Positions 18,346 to 27,302 of a stretch of DNA of 38,539 nucleotides are shown here, in pieces. The notes beneath the pieces were generated by a model. The model made no database searches, was not told the DNA's origin, and saw nothing but the letters and a program-made list of their open reading frames with translations. The stretch lies in NCBI GenBank assembly GCA_003650425.1, contig QMPP01000005.1, forward strand, positions 1-38,539, given 5' to 3'. Each line of letters opens with the position of its first letter. Within the stretch, counting starts at the first letter, position 1. Origin of the DNA: Bacteroidota bacterium (GTDB taxonomy: Bacteria; Bacteroidota; Bacteroidia; Bacteroidales; F082). Position numbers and translations under genes: made by a program.

Positions 18346-18353
18346 TACTTTTG
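18346..18353 (+). promoter_or_regulatory. -7 box TACTTTTG that fixes the start of the second T9SS cargo gene
   Basis: TACTTTTG matches TAnnTTTG, 20 bases before ATG 18374. It lies inside the longer open frame that begins at 18272, so the upstream start would not be transcribed. The rest of 18146-18345 shows no gene or clear structure. Confidence 0.6.
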
Positions 18354-18373
18354 AGCCCCAAACCAAATTTATT

Positions 18374-21300
18374 ATGCGAAAGTTTTCCGGTTTTATTGTA
18401 TGGCTTTTTGCTTTTGCTGCTATTTTCTCGTATCAACAAGTCGAAGCTCAATTTAATTTTGTGGTAACACAAGCCACTTCCGATGCAGAAGTTGAAGCTT
18501 GGGTTGATACCATTTTTTTAGAAGGCGTTGAGCCGCAGGCTATCAACAACATCAGTTTTAGTGGTGATTACAGAGCTGTTGGCCATTTTACAGGGGGATA
18601 TTTTTTTGGGTTTACCACGCCGGAAGGACTTGTTATGACCTCAGGATTGGCTGATGACGTAGATGAATCAAATGTTTGTAATTCGGGCGCTAACGCAAGC
18701 ACCAACAACAATGGCGTTGACGGCGATCAGGATTTATTCAAAGCTGCCAATAACACCTCATCAAACGATGGATGTATTATTGAGTTTGACTTTAAGCCTA
18801 CGGCAGATACGGTTAGATTTAGTTATGTATTTGCCTCGGAAGAGTACCACGATTATGTTACCGCGTCGTACAACGATGTTTTCGGTTTCTTTTTAAGTTC
18901 AAAAACACCGGGCGACAGTTTGGGACCTTATTCAAACAACTCTAAAAATATTGCCTTGGTACCGGGAACCAATCTTCCTGTCAGCATTCACAATGTAAAT
19001 TTTGGAGGAGGGGGACAAACCTGCACAGGAAAACCAACTGGATGCACCAATTGCCAATACTTTAACGACAATAGCCAAAGTACTGATCCAAATTTTCAAA
19101 AATTTGTTTACGATGCCTATACCACAGCTTTTGTTGCAAAAAGTGCTGTGCAACAATGCAAATGGTATCATATTAAGCTGGCCATTGGTGATGCGGGAGA
19201 TGCCGTTTTCGATTCAGGGGTACTGCTTGAAAAAGGCAGTTTCAACCCAGGTAACGTAACAGGAGATGTTGAATTTGATCATCCCACGGTTGATTCCTTG
19301 ATATATGAAAGCTGCAACAACCACCTCGCTATTCTCTATTTCAGAATTGCCGAACCCATGGGATTCCCTTACACTTTTCCCTTTGAGGTAGCCGGATCAG
19401 CCACACGAGATGTGGATTACAGTCTTTACACCACCACCAGTTCCGACTCGGTGTATATTCCTGTTGGCGCCCTGTACGATTCAATCATCATCCGCCCTTA
19501 TACCGATGGTGAAGTTGAAGGCGAAGAAGATGTAAAAATTATTTACAGTCCGCAAATGTGCAATTCTTTTTCTGCACACAAAGATACTTCTGTTATTATT
19601 ATTGCAGATAATCCTGCTTTTCCTGATACCGTTCGATTTTATTATACCAAATGTGAGGACACGCTTAACCTAACCTTTGCCGACATGGCCGGTGGAGTTC
19701 CTCCCTATAAATTCGATTGGCTTGAAAACGGCTCATTTGATTCCGATCCTTATGAATACAATATCTCAGGAACAGACACTTCCGTTGTTTATTGTCTGCT
19801 TTATGATACCTGCGGTCATCAGGCAGAAGATTCAGCCATAGTTATTGTGCCTGAAATAGAGGTTACGGCAGGTCCCGACAAGGAGATGTGCAACGACCCT
19901 TCAGTTACGCTTGAAGGTGTCTCCGACGAAGCGCAATATTTTTATTGGACAGCCACTCCAAACGACCCATCATTATCAGGACAGGAAAATATTCCACAAC
20001 CGACCGTAAGTCCTACCACCACTACCGAGTATGTGCTAACAGCTTCCGACAATTGCACCCATCAGGAAAAAGATACTACCATGGTTTTAATGAACGGTGC
20101 AGTAGCCAATGCATCCTCAAATGTTAACGAAATTTGTATTGGCGATTCGGTAGTAATAACAGTAAATGATGCTGCCACTTATCAATGGAGTGCTACACCA
20201 CCTGATGGTTCGTTGGCTGGACAGGACACCAACCAAACAATCGTTGTTTATCCACAGCAAAACACCACTTACGCTATTTCGTTGGTTAACGATTGTGGTT
20301 ATTCAGCCGACGATCAGTTGGATATCGTGGTTCATCTGCTGCCCAATGCCAATGCCGGTATTGATGATAGTGTTTGTAAAGGTCTCACTTATCTGTTGCA
20401 GGCTGCCGGGGGTATCAATTACAACTGGTCTTCTACACCCTATGATGCTACTTTGTTTGCAAACGGACAGGATACACTTGCTAATCCGGTAGTAACTCCC
20501 GGCCAGCAAACACAATACACCTATTTAGTATTGGTTACCAACAATCATGGATGTGTTGCCGAAGATTCGATGCATCTGTTTGTTAAGCCGGTACCAACAG
20601 TAGACATCACCAATAGCAGCGACAGCATTTGCTTTGGAGATCAGGTAAACCTTAATGCCGAGGGAACAGATATATTACCCACATGGAGTGCAACTCCTAT
20701 AGACCCCTCGTTAACAGGACAAGAGAATAATATCTCCATTACCGTATCGCCATTGGTTACTACCACTTACACCCTTTCGGCAGTAGCCACCGGTTTCGAT
20801 TGTCCGGCTACCATTACCAAAACCATTGAAGTTATTCCAGAGTTAAAAGCCGATTTCCAGCTTGAACATTCCAGGGTCTGCCAGCACGCCCCCTTTCAGA
20901 TAGTTTATTCGGGCAATGCCTCCGATAATGCCACTTATACCTGGAATTTTGATGGCGGTGTCGTAAATACCGGTTCCAATGCCGGCCCCATCGATTTGCA
21001 ATGGGATACCACCGGTGTAAAAACCATTACACTTCAAGTTGAAGAACAAGGATGTATTAGTAATACCGAACAACAAAACGTGGAAGTATTACCAACACCT
21101 GTTACCGGTTTTAGTGCTACACCTGTTGAAGGCTGTGAGCCTCTCGAAGTAGCTTTTACCGACACCACAACCAATACCAGCGGGTTTGTAACATACGATT
21201 GGCATTTTGGGAGTGCAGGAAGCAGTACAGTCCCCTCACCAAACGTTACTTTCGATAAAGAAGGTGTCTATCCGGTATCGTTACTGGTTACCAGTGATGG

Positions 21301-21862
21301 CGACTGTAAATCATTTGTGGAAAGAACCAATTATATAAAGGTGTACGATGCACCAACAGCCACTTTTTCGGCTGACCCTCTGGAAACAGTGCTGGATCAG
21401 GCAACTATTCAGTTTAGCAACAGCTCAGTTAGTAGCGACACCTTAACTTATAGCTGGGATTTTAATGACGGCAGCAACTCCGGTATAAAAAACCCAAGCC
21501 ATACTTATGCCGAAACGGGTACTTACAATGTATTGCTCACGGTTGTAACCGACAACGGTTGTGAAGACACGTACTCTACCGAGATTACCGTTCATCCTGA
21601 TTTTGCTGTTTTTATTCCCAATGCATTTACACCTAACGGCGATGGGTTAAACGATAAGTTTGAAGTTAAAGGAGTAGGTGTAAAAACTTACAACCTCCAA
21701 ATTTATTCAAGATGGGGTGAGTTAATTTACGAATCCGACAACTTAGAAAAACAGTGGGATGCCGCCAATACTCCCGGCGGAACCTATGTTTACGTTATTC
21801 ATGCTACAACCCTTTTGGACAAACAAATAGAGGAGAAAGGAACGGTCACGGTTGTCAAATAA
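18374..21862 (+). CDS. Very large T9SS type B cargo protein with choice-of-anchor L, Ig-like and PKD domains
   Basis: A 1162-residue protein. The start at 18374 gives a clean signal peptide (RKFSGFIVWLFAFAAIF...VEAQ); the 34 residues upstream are not signal-like. Domains in order: a choice-of-anchor L domain (about 30-300, with GLVMTSG, IEFDFKP and YVFASEEYHDY); a Calx-beta-like region (about 305-415); four Ig-like repeats sharing W-S/T-A/S-TP-x-D-x-S/T-L and GQ (about 521, 602, 682, 769); three PKD domains (TWNFDG near 854, DWHFG near 939, SWDFNDG near 1025); and a CHU_C type B sorting domain (about 1079-1162, FIPNAFTPNGDGLND). It is probably a cell-surface adhesin or matrix protein; the ligand is unknown. 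It may be cotranscribed with the preceding cargo gene but has its own promoter box. Confidence 0.9.
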   Translation: MRKFSGFIVWLFAFAAIFSYQQVEAQFNFVVTQATSDAEVEAWVDTIFLEGVEPQAINNISFSGDYRAVGHFTGGYFFGFTTPEGLVMTSGLADDVDESNVCNSGANASTNNNGVDGDQDLFKAANNTSSNDGCIIEFDFKPTADTVRFSYVFASEEYHDYVTASYNDVFGFFLSSKTPGDSLGPYSNNSKNIALVPGTNLPVSIHNVNFGGGGQTCTGKPTGCTNCQYFNDNSQSTDPNFQKFVYDAYTTAFVAKSAVQQCKWYHIKLAIGDAGDAVFDSGVLLEKGSFNPGNVTGDVEFDHPTVDSLIYESCNNHLAILYFRIAEPMGFPYTFPFEVAGSATRDVDYSLYTTTSSDSVYIPVGALYDSIIIRPYTDGEVEGEEDVKIIYSPQMCNSFSAHKDTSVIIIADNPAFPDTVRFYYTKCEDTLNLTFADMAGGVPPYKFDWLENGSFDSDPYEYNISGTDTSVVYCLLYDTCGHQAEDSAIVIVPEIEVTAGPDKEMCNDPSVTLEGVSDEAQYFYWTATPNDPSLSGQENIPQPTVSPTTTTEYVLTASDNCTHQEKDTTMVLMNGAVANASSNVNEICIGDSVVITVNDAATYQWSATPPDGSLAGQDTNQTIVVYPQQNTTYAISLVNDCGYSADDQLDIVVHLLPNANAGIDDSVCKGLTYLLQAAGGINYNWSSTPYDATLFANGQDTLANPVVTPGQQTQYTYLVLVTNNHGCVAEDSMHLFVKPVPTVDITNSSDSICFGDQVNLNAEGTDILPTWSATPIDPSLTGQENNISITVSPLVTTTYTLSAVATGFDCPATITKTIEVIPELKADFQLEHSRVCQHAPFQIVYSGNASDNATYTWNFDGGVVNTGSNAGPIDLQWDTTGVKTITLQVEEQGCISNTEQQNVEVLPTPVTGFSATPVEGCEPLEVAFTDTTTNTSGFVTYDWHFGSAGSSTVPSPNVTFDKEGVYPVSLLVTSDGDCKSFVERTNYIKVYDAPTATFSADPLETVLDQATIQFSNSSVSSDTLTYSWDFNDGSNSGIKNPSHTYAETGTYNVLLTVVTDNGCEDTYSTEITVHPDFAVFIPNAFTPNGDGLNDKFEVKGVGVKTYNLQIYSRWGELIYESDNLEKQWDAANTPGGTYVYVIHATTLLDKQIEEKGTVTVVK

Positions 21863-22000
21863 GAACCTGAATCCGATAGATAATAAGCAAATATTAGCAG
21901 GTAAAAGTGATGCTATAACGCTTCAAATATTTCTATCAACTATCTCCAATGAAATCATCGGCCTTAAGTTTCATTTTTTCAACAAAATAGTGTTGATTTT

Positions 22001-22031
22001 TTTGTAGATAAGAAAAAGGTTTCTATCTTTG
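22001..22031 (+). promoter_or_regulatory. Complete Bacteroidota promoter of the rplM ribosomal operon
   Basis: TTTG (22001-22004), a 19-base spacer and TATCTTTG (22024-22031) match the Bacteroidota -33/-7 consensus. Transcription would start near 22037, leaving about 45 bases of leader before rplM. The leader contains TTAAG (22042-22046) and CTTAA (22063-22067), which may pair and could be a ribosomal-protein autoregulatory site, but this is weak. 21863-22000 shows nothing else. Confidence 0.8.
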
Positions 22032-22083
22032 CACCCCAATTTTAAGAGGACATAGCAAAAACGCTTAAGAAACAAATAGATAG

Positions 22084-22539
22084 ATGAATACTTTAAGTTA
22101 TAAGACGGTAAGTGCAAACAAAGAAACGGTCAATAAAGAATGGATATTGATCGATGCAGAGAACGAAGTTTTAGGAAGACTTTCTTCGGTTGCAGCCAAA
22201 TTCCTTCGTGGAAAATACAAACCAAATTTCACCCCACACGTTGACTGTGGCGATAATGTAATCATTATCAACGCTGATAAAATCAGACTTACAGGAAAAA
22301 AATGGGATCAAAAAGAATACATCCGTCATACCGGATATCCGGGTGGTCAGCGTAGTGCTACTGCTACTGAATTAATGGCTAAAAAACCTACTGCCATGGT
22401 AGAAAAAGCAATTAAGGGCATGTTACCTAAAAACAAGCTGGGTAGCGAAATGTTCAGAAACCTTCATGTTTTTGCAGGCGCCGAACATCCTCATGAAGCT
22501 CAAAAGCCAAAGAAAATAAATTTAAAATCAATTAGATAA
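22084..22539 (+). CDS. rplM: Ribosomal protein uL13
   Basis: A 151-residue 50S subunit protein L13, close to the usual 142-150 residues. Family features include [16 protein letters not shown] near the start, [31 protein letters not shown] and the P[26 protein letters not shown] block. It is needed early in large-subunit assembly. It heads the rplM-rpsI pair, eight bases from rpsI, and is driven by the promoter at 22001-22031. In other bacteria L13 regulates its own operon, so leader regulation is possible but not demonstrated here. Confidence 0.98.
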   Translation: MNTLSYKTVSANKETVNKEWILIDAENEVLGRLSSVAAKFLRGKYKPNFTPHVDCGDNVIIINADKIRLTGKKWDQKEYIRHTGYPGGQRSATATELMAKKPTAMVEKAIKGMLPKNKLGSEMFRNLHVFAGAEHPHEAQKPKKINLKSIR

Positions 22540-22547
22540 GTTAAGAA

Positions 22548-22934
22548 ATGGAAGTTGTAAACACACTTGGCAGAAGAAAAACTGCCATTGCAAGAATTTA
22601 CCTCTCAGAAGGTGATGGTAAAATTGTTGTTAACAAACGCGACTACAAAGAATATTTCACAACCGCTACCTTGCAGTATGTTGTTGAGCAGGCTTTCCTA
22701 CTTACCGATAACACGGGTAAATATAACATAAAGGTTAATTTAACCGGTGGTGGTATCAAAGGGCAAGCAGAGGCACTCCGTCTTGCTATTTCAAGAGCGC
22801 TTATCAAAATTGATCCCGAATATCGTGGAGTATTAAAAGAAAACGGATTACTTAAACGTGACCCGCGTATGGTTGAACGTAAAAAACCTGGTCAGCCAAA
22901 AGCCCGTAAACAATTCCAGTTTAGTAAACGATAG
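22548..22934 (+). CDS. rpsI: Ribosomal protein uS9
   Basis: A 128-residue 30S subunit protein S9, normal length. It starts with NTLGRRKTAIARIYL, contains the NLTGGGIKGQAEALRLAISRAL block, and ends in the long basic tail DPRMVERKKPGQPKARKQFQFSKR, whose last Lys-Arg contacts P-site tRNA. It lies eight bases after rplM, the near-universal pairing. A hairpin (22970-23011) follows it before rpsB. Confidence 0.98.
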   Translation: MEVVNTLGRRKTAIARIYLSEGDGKIVVNKRDYKEYFTTATLQYVVEQAFLLTDNTGKYNIKVNLTGGGIKGQAEALRLAISRALIKIDPEYRGVLKENGLLKRDPRMVERKKPGQPKARKQFQFSKR

Positions 22935-22969
22935 AATTATCCTTATTATCGGAACGAGTTTAGTATCCA

Positions 22970-23016
22970 AATTGCTGAAACTCCCGCCTATGGCAGGACT
23001 ATTCAGCAATTGTTTT
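22970..23016 (+). terminator. Hairpin between rpsI and rpsB: terminator or attenuator
   Basis: A 10-bp stem, AATTGCTGAA (22970-22979) with TTCAGCAATT (23002-23011), encloses an inner stem TCCCGCC (22982-22988) with GGCAGGA (22992-22998) that has one mismatch. It is followed by GTTTTTAG. I found no TAnnTTTG box before rpsB, so rpsB-tsf probably depends at least partly on readthrough, making this an attenuator or S2-responsive leader candidate. Confidence 0.6.
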
Positions 23017-23048
23017 TAGTGAATGTAAACAAATTAAACAATTAAAAA

Positions 23049-23888
23049 ATGGCAAAAGTCACTTTCGAAGAAATGTTAGATGCTGGTGTACACTTTGGAC
23101 ACCTGAGACGTAAATGGAATCCTAACATGGCTCCTTACATTTTCATGGAGCGTAATGGTATCCACATTATCGACCTTTACAAAACCCAGGCTAAACTGGA
23201 TGACGCTTTAAAAGCATTAAAGCAGATTGCAAAATCAGGACGTAAAGTTCTTTTTGTTGCTACCAAAAAACAGGCAAAAGATATCGTTGCCGAATCAATT
23301 AAAAAAGTTAACATGCCTTACGTTACCGAGCGCTGGCCCGGTGGTATGCTTACCAATTTTGCAACCATTCGTAAAGCAGTTCGTAAAATGACTGCCATCG
23401 ACAAAATGAAAACCACCAGCTCGTGGAATAACCTTTCAAAGCGTGAGCGTTTGCAAATCGACCGGGAAAGAGCAAAACTCGAAAAAAACCTTGGTAGTAT
23501 TTCAGATATGAGCCGTCTTCCTGCTGCTTTGTTTATCGTTGATATCCTCAAAGAAAACATCGCTGTTGCCGAAGCACGTAAACTAAATATCCCAACCTTT
23601 GCTATGGTGGACACTAACTCCGATCCAACGCTTATCGACTTCCCCATTCCTGCTAATGACGATGCTTCTAAATCTATCTCACTCATCATTAATGCAGCCG
23701 CACAGGCAGTTGGCGAAGGATTAGCCGAGAGAAAAATGGCTCGTGAAAAGAAAGCTGCCGAAAACCACGAAAAAGAGGCTAAAGCCGCTGCTAAAAAAGA
23801 GGAAGCTCCTGCCAAAGCAACAGATGCTCCAAAAGCTGAGAAAAAAGCAAGACCGAGAAAAACGGTTGTAAAAAAACAAGATAAATAA
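23049..23888 (+). CDS. rpsB: Ribosomal protein uS2 with charged C-terminal extension
   Basis: A 279-residue 30S subunit protein S2. The core (about 1-228) has the usual markers: TFEEMLDAGVHFGHLRRKWNPNM at the N-terminus, IHIIDLYKTQ, VLFVATKKQAKD, ERWPGGMLTNF, and the later P-x-x-A-x-VDTNSDPTLIDFPIPAND block. The last 50 residues are an Ala/Lys/Glu-rich, probably disordered tail not found in E. coli S2 (241 residues); such tails occur in other Bacteroidota. It is paired with tsf as in most bacteria, 21 bases apart. Confidence 0.98.
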   Translation: MAKVTFEEMLDAGVHFGHLRRKWNPNMAPYIFMERNGIHIIDLYKTQAKLDDALKALKQIAKSGRKVLFVATKKQAKDIVAESIKKVNMPYVTERWPGGMLTNFATIRKAVRKMTAIDKMKTTSSWNNLSKRERLQIDRERAKLEKNLGSISDMSRLPAALFIVDILKENIAVAEARKLNIPTFAMVDTNSDPTLIDFPIPANDDASKSISLIINAAAQAVGEGLAERKMAREKKAAENHEKEAKAAAKKEEAPAKATDAPKAEKKARPRKTVVKKQDK

Positions 23889-23909
23889 TTTAGTAAAAAA
23901 GATTACGAA

Positions 23910-24737
23910 ATGAAAATAACCGCCAAAGAAGTAAATGAGCTGAGAAAGGCCACCGGAGCCGGAATGATGGACTGCAAAAAAGCACTTCAGGAAGCTGAAG
24001 GCAATATGGAAGAAGCCATCGACATCCTTAGAAAAAAAGGACAGAAAGTTGCTGCTAAACGAGCCGACCGCGAAGCCGGTGAAGGTGTTGTACTTGCTAA
24101 AGTTAGTGACGACCATAAATTTGGTGCTGCTGTTATGATTAACTGTGAAACCGATTTCGTTGCTAAAAATCAGGACTTTATCGACTTTGTTAAATCACTA
24201 ACCGATTTAGCTGTTGCCAACAAAGCTAAAAATGCTGACGAACTGAACGCATTGATGCTTGACGACCGTACTGTTGCTGAAGCCATCACCGAAAAAACAG
24301 GTGTTATTGGTGAAAAAGTTCAGCTGGGCGACTACCAGATTGTTGAAGGTGAAAGTGTTTACTTTTACGTTCATAATGGTAACCGAATTGCTTCAATCGT
24401 TGCTTTTAATAAAGCTGGTGATTTTGCTGAAGCAGGAAAAGACATGGCCATGCAAATTGCTGCCATGGATCCCGTAGCTATCAATGCTGACCAGGTTCCT
24501 GAAGAAGTAAAACAACATGAAATTAATATTGGAATGGAACAAGCACGCGCAGAGGGAAAACCCGAAGCTATGCTCGAAAGAATTGCCATAGGTAAACTGA
24601 ACAAATTCTACAAAGACAATACCCTCTTAGCACAGACATTCATCAAAAACAGCAAGCAAAGTGTTGCTGATTATTTGAAAACTAAAGATGCCGACTTAAC
24701 GGTTATAGCATTTAAAAGACTGGCACTCGCAGTATAG
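23910..24737 (+). CDS. tsf: Elongation factor Ts
   Basis: A 275-residue EF-Ts, the GDP/GTP exchange factor for EF-Tu. The N-terminal UBA-like domain reads KEVNELRKATGAGMMDCKKALQEAEGNMEEAIDILRKKG, and the core contains the TDFVAKN motif that contacts EF-Tu. The length is typical. It is the last gene of the rplM-rpsI-rpsB-tsf run and is followed by a strong terminator. Confidence 0.98.
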   Translation: MKITAKEVNELRKATGAGMMDCKKALQEAEGNMEEAIDILRKKGQKVAAKRADREAGEGVVLAKVSDDHKFGAAVMINCETDFVAKNQDFIDFVKSLTDLAVANKAKNADELNALMLDDRTVAEAITEKTGVIGEKVQLGDYQIVEGESVYFYVHNGNRIASIVAFNKAGDFAEAGKDMAMQIAAMDPVAINADQVPEEVKQHEINIGMEQARAEGKPEAMLERIAIGKLNKFYKDNTLLAQTFIKNSKQSVADYLKTKDADLTVIAFKRLALAV

Positions 24738-24760
24738 GTAGGTTAATAAACTGTTAGTTT

Positions 24761-24794
24761 AAAGCCATGCAATTGTTGCATGGCTTTTTTTTTT
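24761..24794 (+). terminator. Strong rho-independent terminator after tsf
   Basis: A perfect 12-bp stem, AAAGCCATGCAA (24761-24772) and TTGCATGGCTTT (24776-24787), has a 3-base loop and a T-run to 24794. It separates tsf from the convergent priA, whose stop is at 24799. The minus strand offers only a weak T-run. Confidence 0.92.
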
Positions 24795-24798
24795 GCCT

Positions 24799-27288
24799 TT
24801 ACTGCGGGTCAACATCCGTTTGAACCATTACCGACCGATACTTGGTGTACTCCCGAAATTTTTCGAGCACCTTTTTTAAGTAGGACTTAAAAACTTTTTG
24901 ATTTTGATCAGCCCTGTTTTTTAATAAAATTTGATTGATGTATTTATTACGTATCCTTGAAACCATAGGATATTCCGGCCCAAACACCCTGTTTCCAAAC
25001 ACCGCTCTCAACTCTCGGCCGAGCGTGGCAGCGGCTTCTTCCACCTTTAACCTGTCGGTATGCTTTAATGAGATTCGTATCAGCCTGAAATAGGGGGGGT
25101 AGTTAAACTTTTCTCTTTCCACCATCTCCCTTTTAAACATACTTAGGTAATCGTTACGCAGCACATCTTGAATAATAGCATGCGAGGGTTTCCACGATTG
25201 AATAATAACCTTACCCTGTTTATCTTTCCGTCCTGCTCTGCCACTCACCTGTGCCATAAGCTGAAAACTGCGCTCGTGTGCCCTGAAATCGGGATAGCTG
25301 AGCATGTTGTCGGCATTTAACACACCTACCACATGCACGTTGTCGAAATCGAGCCCCTTGGTAACCATTTGGGTGCCCGTCAGAATATCGGTCTTCCCCT
25401 TTTCAAAATCTTCAAAAATCCTTCTAAAAGCATGTTTTGACCGGGTTGTGTCCAAATCCATCCTGTCGATATGTGCTTCCGGAAAGAAAGCCTCCAGTTC
25501 CTCCTCTACCTTTTCCGTGCCAAATCCCTTTAACTTCAGGTGAGTGCTGCCACAATCGTCGCAACGACCCGGAACAGGCATAGTGTATCCGCAGTAATGA
25601 CATTTTAACTTTCCCAAATGCTTGTGATAGGTAAGCGTAACATCACAGTTTTTACAAACGGGTGTCCAGCTGCACTGTTCACACTCCAAACGTAATGAAA
25701 AACCACGTCTGTTTTGAAATAAAATTATCTGGTGCTTATTGGCCAGGGCATCTTTTATCTGATGGATAAGAATGGATGAAAAATGAGAACGAATCAATTT
25801 GCGACGCACCTGATCCTGCATATTAACCACGATGATTTCCGGCATCTTAACATGGCCATACCGCTCACTCAACTCCACTAAACCGTATTTCCCCTTCAAC
25901 GCGTTGGCATAACTCTCCAAACTAGGCGTTGCCGACCCCAATAACACGTGGGCTTTATGCATTAATCCCAGGTAAATAGCCGAATCGCGGGCATTGTATC
26001 TGGGTGCCGGGTCGTATTGCTTGTAAGACTGGTCATGCTCCTCATCAACAATAACCAATCCCAGGTTGGTAAAGGGTAAAAACATAGCCGAACGCGGCCC
26101 CACGATAACGCTGTATTGGTTTCCATCGGGGCTCAGCCCTGCCACACTATTCCATATTTCCACACGCTCGTTAAGACTGTATTGCGAGTGATAAACACCC
26201 ACCCTGTCGCCAAAATACTTTTGAAGCCGGCTAATTATTTGTGTGGTGAGTGCAATTTCGGGTAACAGGTACAAAGCCTGTTTTCCCTGGTCGATGGCTT
26301 CGGTGATAAGCTTGATGTAAAGCTCCGTTTTTCCGCTGGAGGTTACGCCGTGTAACAGGGTTACTTTTCTATCATTAAACGAAGTGATGATTTGTTGGTA
26401 AACATCTTTTTGGGCTTTGCTGAGCAGTATGGATTCGGTTGACTTCTCGGGCATGTTTCCTGCTTTCAGGCGGCTAACCTCTTTCATCTGCGATTGGAAT
26501 ATTCCTTTATCCACCAGTGCCTTCAGGGCTGAGACTCCTCCTTCCGACTGCTTTAACAAAACCGATTGCTGTACCCATCCGGGCTCGCTGTTATTGAAAC
26601 CTGTCAATGCTAAATATTTCATCAACAATTCCAACTGTTTAAAAGCTCTTTTGGAAAGTTCATCCATCAACTCCTGAAGAATTTCCTCATCAAAAACCTC
26701 GGGAGCAACCCTGACAAATTTCTCGGTTTTGGGTTTGTAGCGCTCTTTCAGCTCCTCCTCCATGACTACCATTTTTTTATCAATCATCGATTTTAACAGC
26801 GGCAGCACTTTACTATATCCCACCACCCCGGAAATTTGGGAAACAGTCATAGCTTTATTTTCCAAAAGCGCTTCGGTAATACGGTATTCAAAATCTGACA
26901 GAATTTCACGGTCGAAAACAAAGCCTGGCGACAGCATCACTTTTCCCTCGCTGGAGAGGCGAAAGGCCGAAGGCAACGCGGCATTGAGTACGTCACCGGG
27001 ATGTGCCAGGTAGTAATCGGCCATCCAATCCCAAAACTTCAACTGCATATCGTTTACCAACGGCTTTTCATCCAAAATGGAAAGGAGGTACTTTGCCACC
27101 CCTTTTTTGGGTGGATTTTGATGAATGGCTTTAACAATACCGGCATAAATCTTTTTCCTGCCAAACTGTACCGCCACCCTGTGACCCACCTGCAGGAACT
27201 CATTCCAGTCGTACGGAACCCGGTAGGTAAACGAGCCATCAAGCGGCAACGGCAATAAAACATCAGCAAAAAGGGTTATTCTTTCCAT
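24799..27288 (-). CDS. priA: Primosomal protein N' (PriA helicase)
   Basis: An 829-residue PriA, the 3'-5' helicase that restarts stalled replication forks. The N-terminal 3'-DNA-binding domain (FADVLLPLPLDGSFTYRVP...) is followed by a winged-helix region and the helicase core with Walker A GVTSSGKTE, the DEEH box and LGSATPS. Four CxxC pairs for zinc (CEQC, CKNC, CHYC, CDDC) follow, then the second helicase lobe with GTQM and QVSGRAGR. ATG 27288 is chosen: the longer reading from 27327 adds 13 hydrophobic residues not expected in PriA and would start upstream of the promoter box at 27295-27302. It is convergent with tsf. Confidence 0.97.
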   Translation of the reverse strand: MERITLFADVLLPLPLDGSFTYRVPYDWNEFLQVGHRVAVQFGRKKIYAGIVKAIHQNPPKKGVAKYLLSILDEKPLVNDMQLKFWDWMADYYLAHPGDVLNAALPSAFRLSSEGKVMLSPGFVFDREILSDFEYRITEALLENKAMTVSQISGVVGYSKVLPLLKSMIDKKMVVMEEELKERYKPKTEKFVRVAPEVFDEEILQELMDELSKRAFKQLELLMKYLALTGFNNSEPGWVQQSVLLKQSEGGVSALKALVDKGIFQSQMKEVSRLKAGNMPEKSTESILLSKAQKDVYQQIITSFNDRKVTLLHGVTSSGKTELYIKLITEAIDQGKQALYLLPEIALTTQIISRLQKYFGDRVGVYHSQYSLNERVEIWNSVAGLSPDGNQYSVIVGPRSAMFLPFTNLGLVIVDEEHDQSYKQYDPAPRYNARDSAIYLGLMHKAHVLLGSATPSLESYANALKGKYGLVELSERYGHVKMPEIIVVNMQDQVRRKLIRSHFSSILIHQIKDALANKHQIILFQNRRGFSLRLECEQCSWTPVCKNCDVTLTYHKHLGKLKCHYCGYTMPVPGRCDDCGSTHLKLKGFGTEKVEEELEAFFPEAHIDRMDLDTTRSKHAFRRIFEDFEKGKTDILTGTQMVTKGLDFDNVHVVGVLNADNMLSYPDFRAHERSFQLMAQVSGRAGRKDKQGKVIIQSWKPSHAIIQDVLRNDYLSMFKREMVEREKFNYPPYFRLIRISLKHTDRLKVEEAAATLGRELRAVFGNRVFGPEYPMVSRIRNKYINQILLKNRADQNQKVFKSYLKKVLEKFREYTKYRSVMVQTDVDPQ

Positions 27289-27294
27289 TAAAAG

Positions 27295-27302
27295 CAAAAG
27301 TA
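27295..27302 (-). promoter_or_regulatory. -7 box TACTTTTG six bases before the priA start codon
   Basis: On the minus strand TACTTTTG matches TAnnTTTG, six bases upstream of ATG 27288. This implies a nearly leaderless mRNA and excludes the longer start at 27327. No -33 element was found. Confidence 0.5.

Noticed and set aside
18272-18373. Upstream start extending the second T9SS cargo protein by 34 residues
   Set aside because: The extension precedes a clean signal peptide and contains the -7 box at 18346-18353, so ATG 18374 is the better start.
23318-23815. 165-residue minus-strand open frame opposite rpsB
   Set aside because: It is a Ser/Ala-rich mirror of the highly biased rpsB coding strand with no family features.
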